From: Promerops cafer
Taxonomy: Eukaryota > Chordata > Aves > Passeriformes > Nectariniidae
Assembly (NCBI GenBank): GCA_013398275.1
Contig: VZSE01010018.1
Coordinates: forward strand, 565,256 to 629,255
Direction of reading: 5' to 3'
DNA length: 64,000 nucleotides
Below, piece by piece: positions 24,540 to 36,649 of this stretch. Positions within the stretch are counted from its first letter, which is position 1. Each line of letters opens with the position of its first letter. The notes beneath the pieces were generated by a model that saw only the letters and a program-made list of their open reading frames with translations, was not told where the DNA came from and made no database searches. Made by a program: the position numbers and the translations under genes.

Positions 24540-24912
24540 TAGAATGGTTTAGGTTGGAAGGGGCATTACAGATCATCTCATCCCAACTCTGCCATGGGCC
24601 AGGATGCCTTTCCCTAGTCCGGGTGGCTCCGGGCCCAATCCAGCCTGGCCTTGAACACTCCCAGGGATGGGGAAGCCACAGCTTCTCTAGACAACCTGTG
24701 CCAGGGCCTCACCACCCTCACAGTAAAGACTTTTTTCCTAACATCTAATCTAAACCTACTCTCTTTCAGTTCAAAACCATTGCCCTTTATCCTGTCACTA
24801 TTTGCCCGTACAAAATGTGCCCCTTCCTCCTTTTTATAATCTCCCTTAAGGGAGTGGAAGGCTGTAATGAGGTCTCCCCAAAACCTCTGCTCCAGGCTGA
24901 ACAACCACAGGG
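24540..24912 (-). mobile_element. CR1 LINE fragment, minus strand
   Basis: Reverse complement of the CR1 3' region with a long run of conserved blocks: TTAGAATGGTTTAGGTTGGA, CCAGCCTGGCCTTGAACACT, GCCACAGCTTCTCTAGACAA, CCAGGGCCTCACCACCCTCA, CCTTTATCCTGTCACTATTT and CTGCTCCAGGCTGAACAACC. The element's 3' end is at low coordinates and the right end is the 5' truncation. It is one of the two longest CR1 copies here. It carries no intact open frame. Confidence 0.95.
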
Positions 24913-27900
24913 ATCACAGATAATAACAGACCTCATCTCTTGGTTCCTTTATGTAACAGTTTGATTGGATGCAAAGAACTCGTCAAAGGAGACAGAAATG
25001 TCTTAACTCCTTTAAATACACTTGCATATTCTGTATGTTCATAAAAGCTTAGACTGCCATCATGAAGCATGAAAGCACTAGTGAAATACAGCAACTATAC
25101 TGGAATGGTGCCACTAGGGAAAGAAATAATATTTAAATGAAATTAGACAGAGATCTCAGGCACACAGAACATAAATATTTAATTTGGAATTTCACCAAGA
25201 CACTGGGGCTAACACCTTTAACTTGGCACAAGCAAGATTTTTAAATGACCACAAATTTTATGAGGACCTCAGATTTCACCTCCCCTTTAAAGGATTGGCT
25301 CCCCAGTGGAAAAGATCTGGTGAGAAGCTGATTCTTTATTAGTTCAGGTGGGAATTTGGCCTTTGGTTCTTATTTCATTAACGTAACAGAATCACAACAC
25401 TCATGCATAGAGTTTGGTGATAAACAAAATTTGTTCCTGAAGGCTTTATTGGGAATTCATTGCAAGAACCAATTAAGCCAAGCATATCTTACCTATGAAG
25501 TGAATTCAAAAGCAAATGACCCAAATCTTACAGAGGCTTATTAATTTTTGCAGGAAAAATAAAAATAATCTGCTCTTCTTTTTTTTTTTTAACTGTCCTC
25601 CAGAACTGAAACATAAAGTCACAAAAAAACTTCAAAAGGAAGAGAGTGAATTCATAGTTTAATTACAGTAAGCATCCTGTCTTTGCTTAGTAATTAGAAT
25701 TAATTTATAGGGTTTTTTTTTCTCTTTCTTTTATTTTTTGTAGAGAATGTTGGTTTGTCTTGTATTTTTTTGGTGGGAATACTGCAATTAACAGAAGTCA
25801 GAATAAAAACAGTAGGTGCTAAAAGTTCTCCCAGATACAAAAATCTTTAACACTGTGGCACATTATCAATTTAGGCACAGTGGGTTTTAGACAGATGATT
25901 AGCAAGTCTTGGCTGACCAGCTTCCATACTGCTGCAAAGAAGACTAAGAAAGAGACTGTTTTTCAACCAGTAATGCAACTTCTGTCAAATAAAGTTTTGT
26001 AGGTGCTAATACAAGAATTTCATGTATATTCAGTATCTCATTTGTATAGTGAAATGAGGAAAGAAGTAAGATGCATACAATTAATCTTATAGTGTATGGT
26101 CTGCAAGTGGTTTTAGGGGGAAATTCACATTTTTCTCTTTAAAGTTGGTTGGGAATATATCTTCCAATTAAAGTGACTTTTTTTTTGAGTAGTGTAAATA
26201 GGTGAAAAAATGAGCTTGAAAAGTTTCAAAAGTCAGGAATGGCAAGATTTTTAACATGCCACATGTACAAGTGTGAACATCCCAACTATACAAGTAAATA
26301 ATAGATCCACATCCTTCTCTATTTATGGCCCTGATTAAAACTTGGAGCCAAGGTTTTTTTCCAGCAACATGAGATAAAGCCATTTTTCTAGGGGCACATC
26401 CAGATGGTGATTTATAAACTATAGGAAGCTTGATGTCATTTTGAAAATTCAGCTGCATCCTGGCTGATGCAGCTGTTCTGGTATGCAAAGATAACTGCAA
26501 GCACGAGTTCTAGTTAACTTCACACATAATTTTTTTTACATGATTATGCAACAGAGACGACATAAGAAGTAACGACCTGAACCTCATTTGCATTTATTCC
26601 TAGCTCCTCTGGCAGCAGTTGTGTGCCATGGTGCCAGGGCACCATTACAGTCTGAGATCCTGACCAAGAACATCCAGACTGGCCCAGTGCCAGGCTGAGG
26701 AGGAGGAGGAAGAGGAGAAGTTGTCCATCACTGCACCAGATTGAACCATACTGAAAAGAGCCCAGAGATTGCTTTGCTTATTATTACTTCCTCTCCTCAT
26801 ATCCTGCATATCCCCAAACGTCTTCTGATCTATGTTTTTCTCTGCATTAGAATTCAGAAGATGGTTTTCAGAAGCTGTAGAAGGTGTTATTTAGTTAAAG
26901 CAATGATAAAGTACTAAACAACATACAGCAAGTGTATTTCAACACAACATTTCTGTGTTCAATAATGATTGCTCAATATATTGAGAGGAAATGATATATT
27001 TAAACAAATTACCTCGAAGAAGAATACAAGACCAGCCAGAAAAGAGACAGATGATGATATATTTTCTAATAGCTCAGCAAAGTTGTAAGGACTTTCTGTT
27101 GACTTTTTTTCCTTTCACAGTGGGGACTAGCATCTGGTGAATAGGAAAAGATACTGGAGATGGGGAAGGCTAGGGTAAGAAAATACCACAGCAGTGAACA
27201 AATCCCAGTAGCCCAATTTGAAAAGCATTGCATATTTACATGTACTTTATCATTAGAGTCTAATGACCAGCTTCCCTGGCATCAAAATCTAACTAAATTA
27301 GCCACAATGAGTGAAACTTGGGGTCAAAAGTCAGTTAAATGGGACAAGAATTGTGTTCTGTATTTGCAGAACAGGTGGCAAAAAAGGGCCAGGCTCTCTC
27401 TAAGCCTCCTTGAGATGGAATACCGATTAAGCAGATATTTTTCTAATTTCAGTGTAGCATACCTGATCCTTAAAATGAGACTTTAGCTCTTGGGGAAGTT
27501 GATGGCATATAATTTCCTCTCATTTAGACAGATTGCTTGAGAAGCATGCTAGCAATAAAGATAAGCTTTATTTATCATAATTATAGTGACTTGTTCTTTT
27601 AATTAATTTTCCAATTCACACTAATGTTTATATATTAAACAATTTACATTACTGCTTAGTGGAGGTAATATTGATATTACTCTTATTTTAAAAAAATGTC
27701 TCCATTTATGGTATAAACATACACAATTGTGTAGCATAATTTAGGAAACCTGCTTTGTGTGCCATAGCAGAAATTAGCTCATCAAATATGTTGTATTTGG
27801 TAGAGACTAAAGGCCATTAGAAGCATCATGTCTCTTTCCCATCAATTTATCAAATTGTTGTCTGACTGGCATTTCCTGATTACACACTATCTTCTTTATG

Positions 27901-28368
27901 CATTTTCTTACACTTCAGTACCCGGCTCTGTCAGAAAATGATGGCATCTTTAAATTAACATCCATCCATCTTTAAATTACTTCCATTCATAACTCCTTTA
28001 AGCCAGAGCCAAATTAAATTCCAAGGAGCCTAGAAGGGGAAGAGCCTATAAGGAAAGTGAGGATTAATGTTGTTTAAATGCACATTTTCTTAATATCTCA
28101 AAGCTCCTTGCCAATCTTGCTTAGATGTTTACTGTTCTGCCAAGTTGCTGACAATTGTGACTTTTAAGTTGATTTCATTGTTAGAACAGCCAGATGAATG
28201 AAAATTAGATTTAGTTACTATATAATCAGTATGACTGTCAGAAATAATGGTGTCTCCTTTCCCTCAGCACATACTTTGTACTATGCCTCAGTTTGTGCTG
28301 TTTGCAGGCAGGATGGGAACTGTGCTGGGGAGCAGCCATGGAGCTTGCAGGGGGAACACTCCAGCCTT

Positions 28369-28452
28369 TGGTTTTTTGATTGTTTGGGGGTTTTGTTGTT
28401 GTTGTTGTGGGGGTTTTTGGTTTTTTTTTTTGGTTTGGTTGGTTGGGTTTTG
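28369..28452. repeat. G/T-rich low-complexity tract
   Basis: Irregular GTT, GGGGG and GGTTTT units with almost no A or C on the plus strand; the complement of the A/C-rich style seen elsewhere. Two G5 runs are present, so strong quadruplex potential is not evident. Confidence 0.75.
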
Positions 28453-30912
28453 ATGCTTTCTTTGGTGAGTTGGCTGTCTCTTCTCCCTCCAAAATACGGG
28501 CTGACAATGCTATGCTGACTATTCTAATAACACCCAGAAATAAATGGAGTACAAACTCATGAGAGATGGGTGGTTCAAATATGTCTTTTGCTCTCTCTAT
28601 ACAGCAGATGCAAATATGTGTAGTTACTTTTTAGAAATATTTTTCTACTGTTTACAGATATCTTCCAAGTAGCATCCTTCTGACTCTGTGAAATTGGCTA
28701 ACCACACCAAAATTCACTTTGCTATTGAACACATCCTCTCTTTTCAATACTTTATCTTCTCTCACTTTCTGAGACATAAAGAGTATTCACAATATATCCT
28801 GCCCTGAAAAAAAATTTGAAGACCTCAGAATATACTTCACTGCTATTGTGTTTTTCCCAGTCTCTCCCACTCCTTGATCTTACCAGATGTATTTATACTT
28901 TCCATTCCACCTTCCCACTAACTAACATTGCTCTAGATTAAATATTTTTTTAAATTTTGAAAATTACACCAAGTTCAGGAAAATTAAAATATCATCAAAA
29001 TGGTTTTTTTTAGCAGTAGAATCTAAGTTATGGTAAGGACACCTATCTGAAATAAACCTGACTTAGCAGGGATAAGTCTTGATACGTTTCAAGTCCTGTC
29101 CTGAAGTATTTTTACTTGACTATCAGAGTAAAGATACAGATATCTATATACACATACACACTTGAGACAGCTCTTCCCTCCAAGTCTGCTTTCTCCAGCC
29201 AACTGCACTGCCAGTTTGGTCTCCATTTTCTCTTTTCTCTGAGAAATTGCATTGTGCTCTTAATTTCACACCCAAAATCCAATGACTTACATTTAATTTC
29301 TTCTTCTACACAAAACAGAATATTTCAGGAGTGAGTATTATTCAGTTTCTGTTGGCAAATTATCAAATAAGAAATACTTCTCCAAAGAAGCTTTTCATTG
29401 TGTTTAAAGAGAAGGATGTTCTCCAGCTTTAAATTTCCTCTATTTCAACATAATATCAAGGGTCAGAAAAACAATCCCTCAAAAATCCAAAACGCTAATT
29501 TTATCATGAGACATACCAAACAGCTAGTAACAATGAGCCACTCTCTTCCAATATCAAACCCCAAAAATAGAATGAATAAGTATTTCTTTTCTCTTAGAAA
29601 CAAGGGCAAATTTCCTATTGTGAAAAATATATTTTTGCTTCCACCACAAATGAAAACTTTTATATTTTTCACTGTTATCTGTTACAGCACTTTAAAAAAT
29701 GTGGTAACAATCATATGCTGCTTGTAGAGTATAGACAATATTGGGGATATTTCCAGTAGGTGAAAATAACATGCTTTATTCAAGCACTTTGAGGCCCTTG
29801 GGGTGTCATGCACAAAACTTGTGTTCTGTGTTAGCACCTGAGAGAGAGGAAAAACAAAGTATAATGGAGTACTAGATTAAAAGTTTAACTAGTTTTGCAT
29901 CAGTAAGCTTCTTCTTTAAAAAGTAACAATAGCAGCACCTCATGCTACTCAGAATTTAGAATGAAGAATATATGTTTGTATGCAGTCTGCCAGCTTCATA
30001 ATCAACAACACCTTTTATTTAAACAGTGCTCATTCACTTCTGAAACACCTTAGGCTGTCAAAATTTCATGCTTTAAAATACAGTTGAGGCTTGTGCTTTT
30101 CAGGAGGTAGAGTAGAAGAATAACCAGACTCAGTTCCTTTGTTCCTACCCAGCCTTGGTTGCTAATCAATTTTTCTCGGCCTCCAAATCTGTAATTATGG
30201 TGTCGCTTTCAGGCTGCAATAGAATACCAGGTTTACACAGCACAGGGAGAGATAAACAAGTACTCAGTGCAATTTGAAAGGTTTTGACCTTTAAAAGCTG
30301 TTAATCTACACGTGAATTATAATTAATCAATTAAAGGAGATTCAGTCTAGTACCAACATAATTAGATACAATTTTACTGCTGAATAAGCCACGATAACCC
30401 CATACAAATGAAGACAGAGTCCACTGCTCCTTACATTTTCAAATATCCCAGCTCGGCAGTTTTAGCAAAACTATGTAGGGATTTCCCAAGTGGGATTTTT
30501 ATGGCTTTGGAAAGCAGAAGTGTTGAACGGTGAGACTGCTTTCCAAGTTCAATAATATGGAAGAGTGTTTGGAAAACTCTTCTCGCTTTAGCCTACATGC
30601 TGTCCTCAAACATTTCCCTGAGAAAGAAGGGAAGGAGGAAAATAAGATCCAAGGCACTGCAGGAGTGGAAAGAAGTGGTTGCTGCTGATGACTGTTTTCT
30701 GACATCTTTGAGGCCAAATTCAGGGGTAAAACAGTAAACAAAACCCACATAATGTGTGTTGTATTTAACCATCACAGCTAATAGCCCTCAACCTGACTCC
30801 AATGGGAATTTGCAGTGATTAGAGACACCTGCAGGTTAATAATTGGAGGCATCTAAGCACAGAGGCAATTAATATAGGAAAACTCTCCTGAGGCTGGAAA
30901 GGCAGCACTGTT

Positions 30913-30930
30913 TAAATAAATAAATAAATG
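30913..30930. repeat. Short (AAAT)n run
   Basis: About four AAAT units. It may be a decayed microsatellite. Confidence 0.7.
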
Positions 30931-31592
30931 AATATGTATGCACACATAAAAGGGAATACTTTTTATTCCTTGGAATAGTCCACCTTTCTACAGAGACTAG
31001 AGACAAAGTCATCACTGAGGCATCCTTCAATATCAGTAGAAGTCTTGTCCCAGAAAAATGGCTGGAATAGAGATTTTGATCTCCTTTAAAAAGTTTATTA
31101 GCCTCAAACGTTAAAAGTGTTCTATTTGGATACGTATTTTGAAATTCAGTTTTAGTCCCAACTTTGAAGTTTCTCTGTAGAAACTTCAAATTAATTTCAA
31201 AGGCATTTTTATGCCTTTTACGTAGCATAGGAAATAAGTCAAAATTCTGACATGGGAGAACCTACTGAAGGACAGTTTTACATGCCTGAATCCACAGATC
31301 TATGAATGATCGGGGATGTATTGCTTACTGAACTTTTTGCTTACTGTTTAATATATAAAGTTAACATAGTTGGCATTTTAAGAAATTACATGTAAACCAG
31401 AAAAGACAATATTTTTTCCTGGACATTTTCAATCTTTCAGGTAAAATTTCTCTCCCAAGTATGTATGATGCAACTAATATTTCACTACTCATTTTCTCTT
31501 CAAAGCCTGCTACTAAAGTAGATGTTTCAAGGGTAAGTAGCAAAGGCTAATGTATTCCTCAGCAAAATGGAAAAATGATAAAGTGAAAAAAT

Positions 31593-31612
31593 ACATTAAA
31601 GGACATTAAAGG
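31593..31612. repeat. 10-bp perfect tandem pair
   Basis: ACATTAAAGG occurs twice head to tail. It is a small slippage product with no further meaning visible. Confidence 0.8.
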
Positions 31613-31962
31613 ATAACTCTGACCATGTGACCTGGTCATAAAAAAAGCATTTTCAGAGAAAGAAATCAAAACCATGCAAGGGCATGAATTATTTATAGAC
31701 ATAAGGGTCCCCTGGAAATGTACAAAATTTGCCCTTAAATGATTCCGTTTAAGAACTATTCCTGTTGCTTTTCCTTGACTCCTGTGAATAAATAAGTTGC
31801 TTCAGTCTTGCTACATTTTCCTTGGCTGATTTTGGCCTGAAAACAGGCATCCAAATTATCTAATGCTTCCTCAGTATTTTGGTCAGAAAAAAACTCTATG
31901 GAGTTCTGACATTTTTGGGGCTGAGGAGAGTCTGAAATAATGAGAGAAATATAGTAAGGTAA

Positions 31963-32029
31963 NAAGGCAGGCAGGGAGGAAGGAAGGAAGGAAGGAAGGA
32001 AGGAAGGAAGGAAGGAAAAGAAAAGGAAG
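31963..32029. repeat. (GGAA)n microsatellite next to an ambiguous base
   Basis: The only N of the window is at 31963. It is followed by GGCAGGCAGGGAGG and then a nearly pure GGAA run (about 31977-32016) ending in AAAAGAAAAGG. The N suggests local sequencing or assembly difficulty, so the true repeat length is uncertain. Confidence 0.9.
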
Positions 32030-33230
32030 GCCTCCCAACTAACCCCAAACCAAACAAAACACAGCACAACCAGTGATTCTGCCTACCAACCTGGGGCACT
32101 TTTCCCACCCTCTCTTGTTAGTGGAAAGGGATGAGGAAACCTTCTCATCTTTTCCTCCCCTCATGCAGCCTTAGGGCAGCAAGGCTGCAAATTCAGGCAC
32201 AGCGCTACAAAACAATTCAGAATAAGGCACGGAGCAGATGTTTATTAAAAAATACACTTTTCCAGAGCAGTAGAAAGTCCTGCCAAGTCTCCCTGGATAG
32301 CCAGGCCATGGACAGCCATATACATTTCTCTTGCTTCTTACAAAATATGCCCCACCAGCCTGCATTCTTCTGACGTCATGCATATTTTCTTGATTAAGAT
32401 TAAAATTAATTGAATTAGAAACGTATTTTAAAATACTGAAAGAAGGGAGGCTTTCCATTTAATCCAGTTAATTCCAGTTAGTTGACAGTAAACCTATCCC
32501 AGTTTTCTTGCACTAAATTTCCAGAACATTTTAGCTAACATTTAGCATAATGACATGCTCAAATGCAATCAGGACATGGCAGAGAGGTCTCTCTGAGAAG
32601 AAGGGCAAGTCATTTATTTCATGTAACTTGCTCATTTTTGTTCTAGACATTGTCAGATTAAGTGGGCCACACTGAACTTAAAGGAGAAGATAAGCTATTA
32701 TTACATTGTGTTCCAAAATCTTCAGAGAAATACCAGAGATAATTGCCTTTAATGTTAATTTATTAAGCAACATTCTTGTGTGATGCATCTGTATTGTGTA
32801 TTCAGGAGAAGAATTTCTGATTCTAGTTGTAGTTTTTGTGTTTACAGAAAGCCAGAACTCAAGCAGCAAAATTTATGTATAAATGTCCCCTAGGGTAAGC
32901 ATTTTCCATGTAAAAATAAGTTATAAAGAAAGAGAAAAAAGACATATGAATTCACCCAGAGACATGGGAGACGTGTAACAAAATGGCCATTAGGGCCCAT
33001 TTATATTCTTCCCTAAGAGTCCTCTTGGCAAAATGACTTTTCTCCACTAATTTCTTCATTGTGTTTGTTGGTAAACAATATAATTCTTATTTACAATGTT
33101 TAGCAGAGAGAGAGAAACAATAGTTAAAAAAAAATAAAAGACAATTAGCTTGTTCTCTATAACTTTTAGGGTTTATAAAAGTAAATGTAATTCTCTCTGA
33201 AATGTAGGCATTACTGACAATGCAAAACAT

Positions 33231-33284
33231 TACATATATATACATATATATATGTATATATACACACATATATATATGTATACA
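33231..33284. repeat. TA/CA-rich microsatellite
   Basis: Imperfect TATA, TACA and TATG units over about 54 bp, similar in type to the repeat at 6615-6662. Confidence 0.85.
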
Positions 33285-33736
33285 GCTACCTAATACAATG
33301 AATGTGAATGTATGAATAATATGACCCAGAAGGTAGGAATAGTGATCTTCTGAATCCAAAAATCTGAATCATATTAGGGCCATGAGGCTAGGGCAAGCTA
33401 ACTGAGGCCAGTGGCCTGTGTAAGGGCTTTCACATGCCCCCACCCTGCCTATGGGATTGAAGGTTAGGAAAAGCTGTGGTAACATTTGTGGGGGTGCAGT
33501 TTGTTCTCCTACCCCTCTTCAGGATCATGGATGAGTACAGACCATAGCAGAGATTTTTCCACTCAGTTGAGCTCTGCCATTTGGCTTTGTTTAAAAACAC
33601 AAAGGAACTGCATGATACAAATCACTCAGTGCAGTGGTGGATCAGTGAAGTTTACTATCAGATGCTTCTTTACGTTTATTTTCCTAAAACCTTTAGCACC
33701 CAAGTTCTTTATTTCCAATAGTCTTACAATTCTAGC

Positions 33737-33840
33737 TTCATGAGAAGCTGAGTTACAGACGACAAGTAGAGACTAAATGGCTTGTCCAGGATGACACACA
33801 TGGAGCAAGATTTTAATGAGGTATTAATCCTTAGCCCAAG
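33737..33840 (-). repeat. MIR-like SINE relic
   Basis: On the plus strand the order ATGAGAAGCTGAGTTACAGA, AATGGCTTGTCCAGGATGAC, ACACATGGAGCAAG follows antisense MIR (GAGGAAACTGAGGCACAGAG, AACTTGCCCAAGGTCACACA, GCTAGTAAGTGG). The element is therefore on the minus strand. It is well diverged but collinear over about 80 bp. Confidence 0.65.
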
Positions 33841-35280
33841 GTAGCACTGTAAGGTTAGGATTTTCCTTTAATTTGGGGATAAATGTAACAGAGAAACACT
33901 AAAAATGTAGGAGAAATCTTGTTGCTTTCTCAAAGGAAACCTCTAAGGCGTTGCTCATGTAAGTGATTTGACTGGAAATTGCTCATGGTCCTCAAGACAT
34001 CTCTCTCTGATTTATCATTTTTCACGTTACCAATGGAATATTGTTTCATACACTGCATTGTTTAGGAGTTACATAAATGCCAGGGTAACTTATGTGACTT
34101 GAGAGATTTAAAGACAAATGCTTTTTCAAGAATTCTCACTGTCATGGCCACCAACATTAGTAGAGTTATACATCCATATCCGAGATCAGTCTCCTCAGGA
34201 CCTCTAGCTCATTCTGTACCATAAAGATCTCAATGAAAAGAATGGAAAAAGTGCAGAGCCTCTGCCCTGTGAATATCAGTAAAAATCTAGGAGGAATCTA
34301 CCTCTCACAAGCCTCCTCCCCATGCAATCAGTAAATTAGGATATAAGCACAATGAGTGAGCTTTTAGAAAGGATGCAACATAGCAGTCCACAAACAGGGA
34401 GAATCTGTATTTTGAGAGCTACACACAACTAGCCAAAACTCAATTAAACAGCAGGTATCAGACAAAGACTATCTCTGCCTGACAATAATTCACATGACAT
34501 TTTATTAAGGATTTTTTCGTACCATACTACACACATTTGCAGATAAACCAAATCTCTCTTACTCTCTACAAAGAATATATAGACACTTGCCATACTGTTT
34601 TAACATGGCTTTGTTTTGTTGTTCTACAAGTCCAGCTTCAATAAACAAACAAAATAACAAATTGGGAGATAGGTCTTAATATCATTTAACATTTAACAAC
34701 AAAATTTCAATTGCTTTCAGTCAATATTTTTGCCAAACATTCAAAATCTGTAAAGAAATTATAATCCAGACATCTTAAATTTGAAAGGATAGGCTATTTA
34801 CTCCTAATAACAGGATCTGAAGTTAGACCTTTAAAAATTAAAATTTATACAGCCTTAAAAACTGATGTTGGCAAGCAAAATAACTTTAAAGTACAAATGT
34901 CTTCCTGGATAACCTATATATTTCTCAATACACCAGTATCATAGGTCTCTAGAGAATGCATCAAATTTTAAAGTAAACTTCATTACACATTTCCTCTTCC
35001 AAATTTGAAAACTACAGAAGGATTTGGTAAAGTAAAAATACAATACCCTTTTGCTTCAAACCTAAACATTCTGTAGCTTGGAGCAAGCCTTTAAGAAAAT
35101 TAAAATATTTATAAAGGGTTTTTCATCCTCCTGGGAAACACAAACTTAATCTCAGCATATGTTTTCATGTTTATTAAGTGACCCATCAGGAACGGATATT
35201 AGCTAAAGTTTATAGCACTCAATGTGGGCCACAAGGTAATTTTGTCTAATACCACACTTCTGTAAGCCTTTCTGGACTGC

Positions 35281-35495
35281 AGAATCACAGAATGTCCTGA
35301 GTTAGAAAGGATCCACAAGGATCATCAAAGTCCATCTCCTAGTCCTGTACAGAGCACCCCAGGAATATCCCACCATGTGCTTGGGGGCATTGTCCAAACA
35401 CTTCTTGAGCTCTGTCAGGTTGGTGCTGTGACCACTTCCCTGGGTGCCCAGCCACCCTCTGAGGGAAGAACCTTTTCCTGATATCCAACCCTTAT
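35281..35495 (-). mobile_element. CR1 LINE fragment of another subfamily, minus strand
   Basis: Reverse complement of CR1: GAATCACAGAATGTCCTGAG (tail side), GATCATCAAAGTCCATCTCC, CTGTACAGAGCACCCCAGGA, CACTTCTTGAGCTCTGTCAG, GGTGACCACTTCCCTG-like sequence and AACCTTTTCCTGATATCCAA. The central CTGTACAGAGCACCCC and CTTGAGCTCTGTCAGG blocks differ from the other four copies and point to a separate CR1 subfamily. Length about 215 bp. Confidence 0.9.
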
Positions 35496-35868
35496 ATTTC
35501 TGTAGCCAGCTACAGGATGTGGAATACTGGAGACAATATCAATTTGAGGCCATAAAAGGCACGTGTGGATTTATGACATGAGTTTATTCTCATGTATTAT
35601 TTACAAAGAGTTCTCAGAGTAGAAAGGCTGATCATTTATACACTCATTAGACCAGCTAGGGGCTAATTCTTTAAGTAACCAGTTAATCTGAACCTGCAAC
35701 CTGAAGGAAAAAAATATAAATATTCTTTTGCTTTGTGGGATGCTGCTAGGGATGCAATGCCTACAATAAAAATATAAAACTAGTACTGCAATCTTGATAT
35801 GTAGAATGAAAGACTGAAATACAGTTATTAAACAATTAACTTTCAAAATTGTAATATATTGCTTGGTT

Positions 35869-36468
35869 ATGGACTTGTCTTTTCACCATTCTTATCCTCT
35901 TGTGACACTATTCACAACTCTTCTTAGATTTAAAATTAAGATAATTTTGAAACAGATTTTTTTTCATGTCATGGTGATTATTTTGAAAGTCAAGACATGT
36001 ATCTTAAATTCAACAAAAGTTCAAATTTTAATATGGAAATTCACCTTTTATGTACCCATCATGCCTCACCATGAAGTTAAATTTCATGTCCAGCTTCATG
36101 AAAAAATTTCTTCTGTGTATCCATTTTTCTGTAATATGACCAGGCTAGAGTCCTACAGTCATTATACCTGGCTTTTCTTTTGTTATACTAATTTCCTAAG
36201 AGAAATTTTTCAAAACTCTTTTCTCTCTCTTGCCATATTCCAAGATATTGTCAAATTATATTCTTTATATACAGAACATCTGTATAATCAACTTATAGTT
36301 TGGTTTTGTGCAGATTATTTTTCAGATTTAATGAAAATATCTTTGGGATTAAAACAAAATTTAATGTATGTAAATATAACAGTATTTTATATGTGTCAGC
36401 CGTGGGAATTGTCCTGTGTTTTAGGGGAGTATTTAACATTCCTGTCAAAATACACAGATATTTCTTAG
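35869..36468 (+). other. Longest open frame (199 codons), probably non-coding
   Basis: An ATG at 35869 opens 199 codons ending in TAG at 36466-36468; the frame is open a few codons further upstream. The product would be rich in Phe, Leu, Ile, Tyr and His, as expected from the T-rich plus strand, and shows no domain, signal or motif I know. At this base composition a stop is expected about every 15-16 codons, so the length is unusual, but composition and the lack of any splice, promoter or family signal argue for chance. A lineage-specific gene or a broken old gene cannot be ruled out. Confidence 0.15.
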
Positions 36469-36649
36469 AATTTTTGGTTAATCAGTTGTGTGAAAAACAT
36501 GTATTTGAGCTCTACTTTCACATATTGTGATGGAAAATGACTGTCAGATATGTCACTACTCACAAACATTTTCACTGGGAGAGATTATGACCACTGGGAT
36601 CATAAAAGCAATTCCGAGCAGTATACCTGACTAAATGCAATTAAATAAA

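Larger units (their letters stand above)
24913..31592. other. Gene-free DNA with possible conserved noncoding segments
   Basis: No gene or recognisable transposon in about 6.7 kb. It contains a short GAGGAG run (26697-26720), a G/T-rich tract (28369-28452) and an AAAT run (30913-30930). A 13-bp direct repeat (CATCTTTAAATTA) occurs at 27946 and 27967. Segments 27540-28200 and 30150-30400 look like candidate conserved noncoding DNA. Confidence 0.45.
32030..35280. other. Gene-free DNA with one TA repeat and one MIR relic
   Basis: No gene is supported. Apart from the TA-rich repeat (33231-33284) and the MIR-like relic (33737-33840), the sequence is unique and A+T-rich, with no recognised transposon. 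Confidence 0.5.

Noticed and set aside
28369..28452. G-rich runs as a possible G-quadruplex or interstitial telomere
   Set aside because: Only two G5 runs are present and no TTAGGG array is seen.
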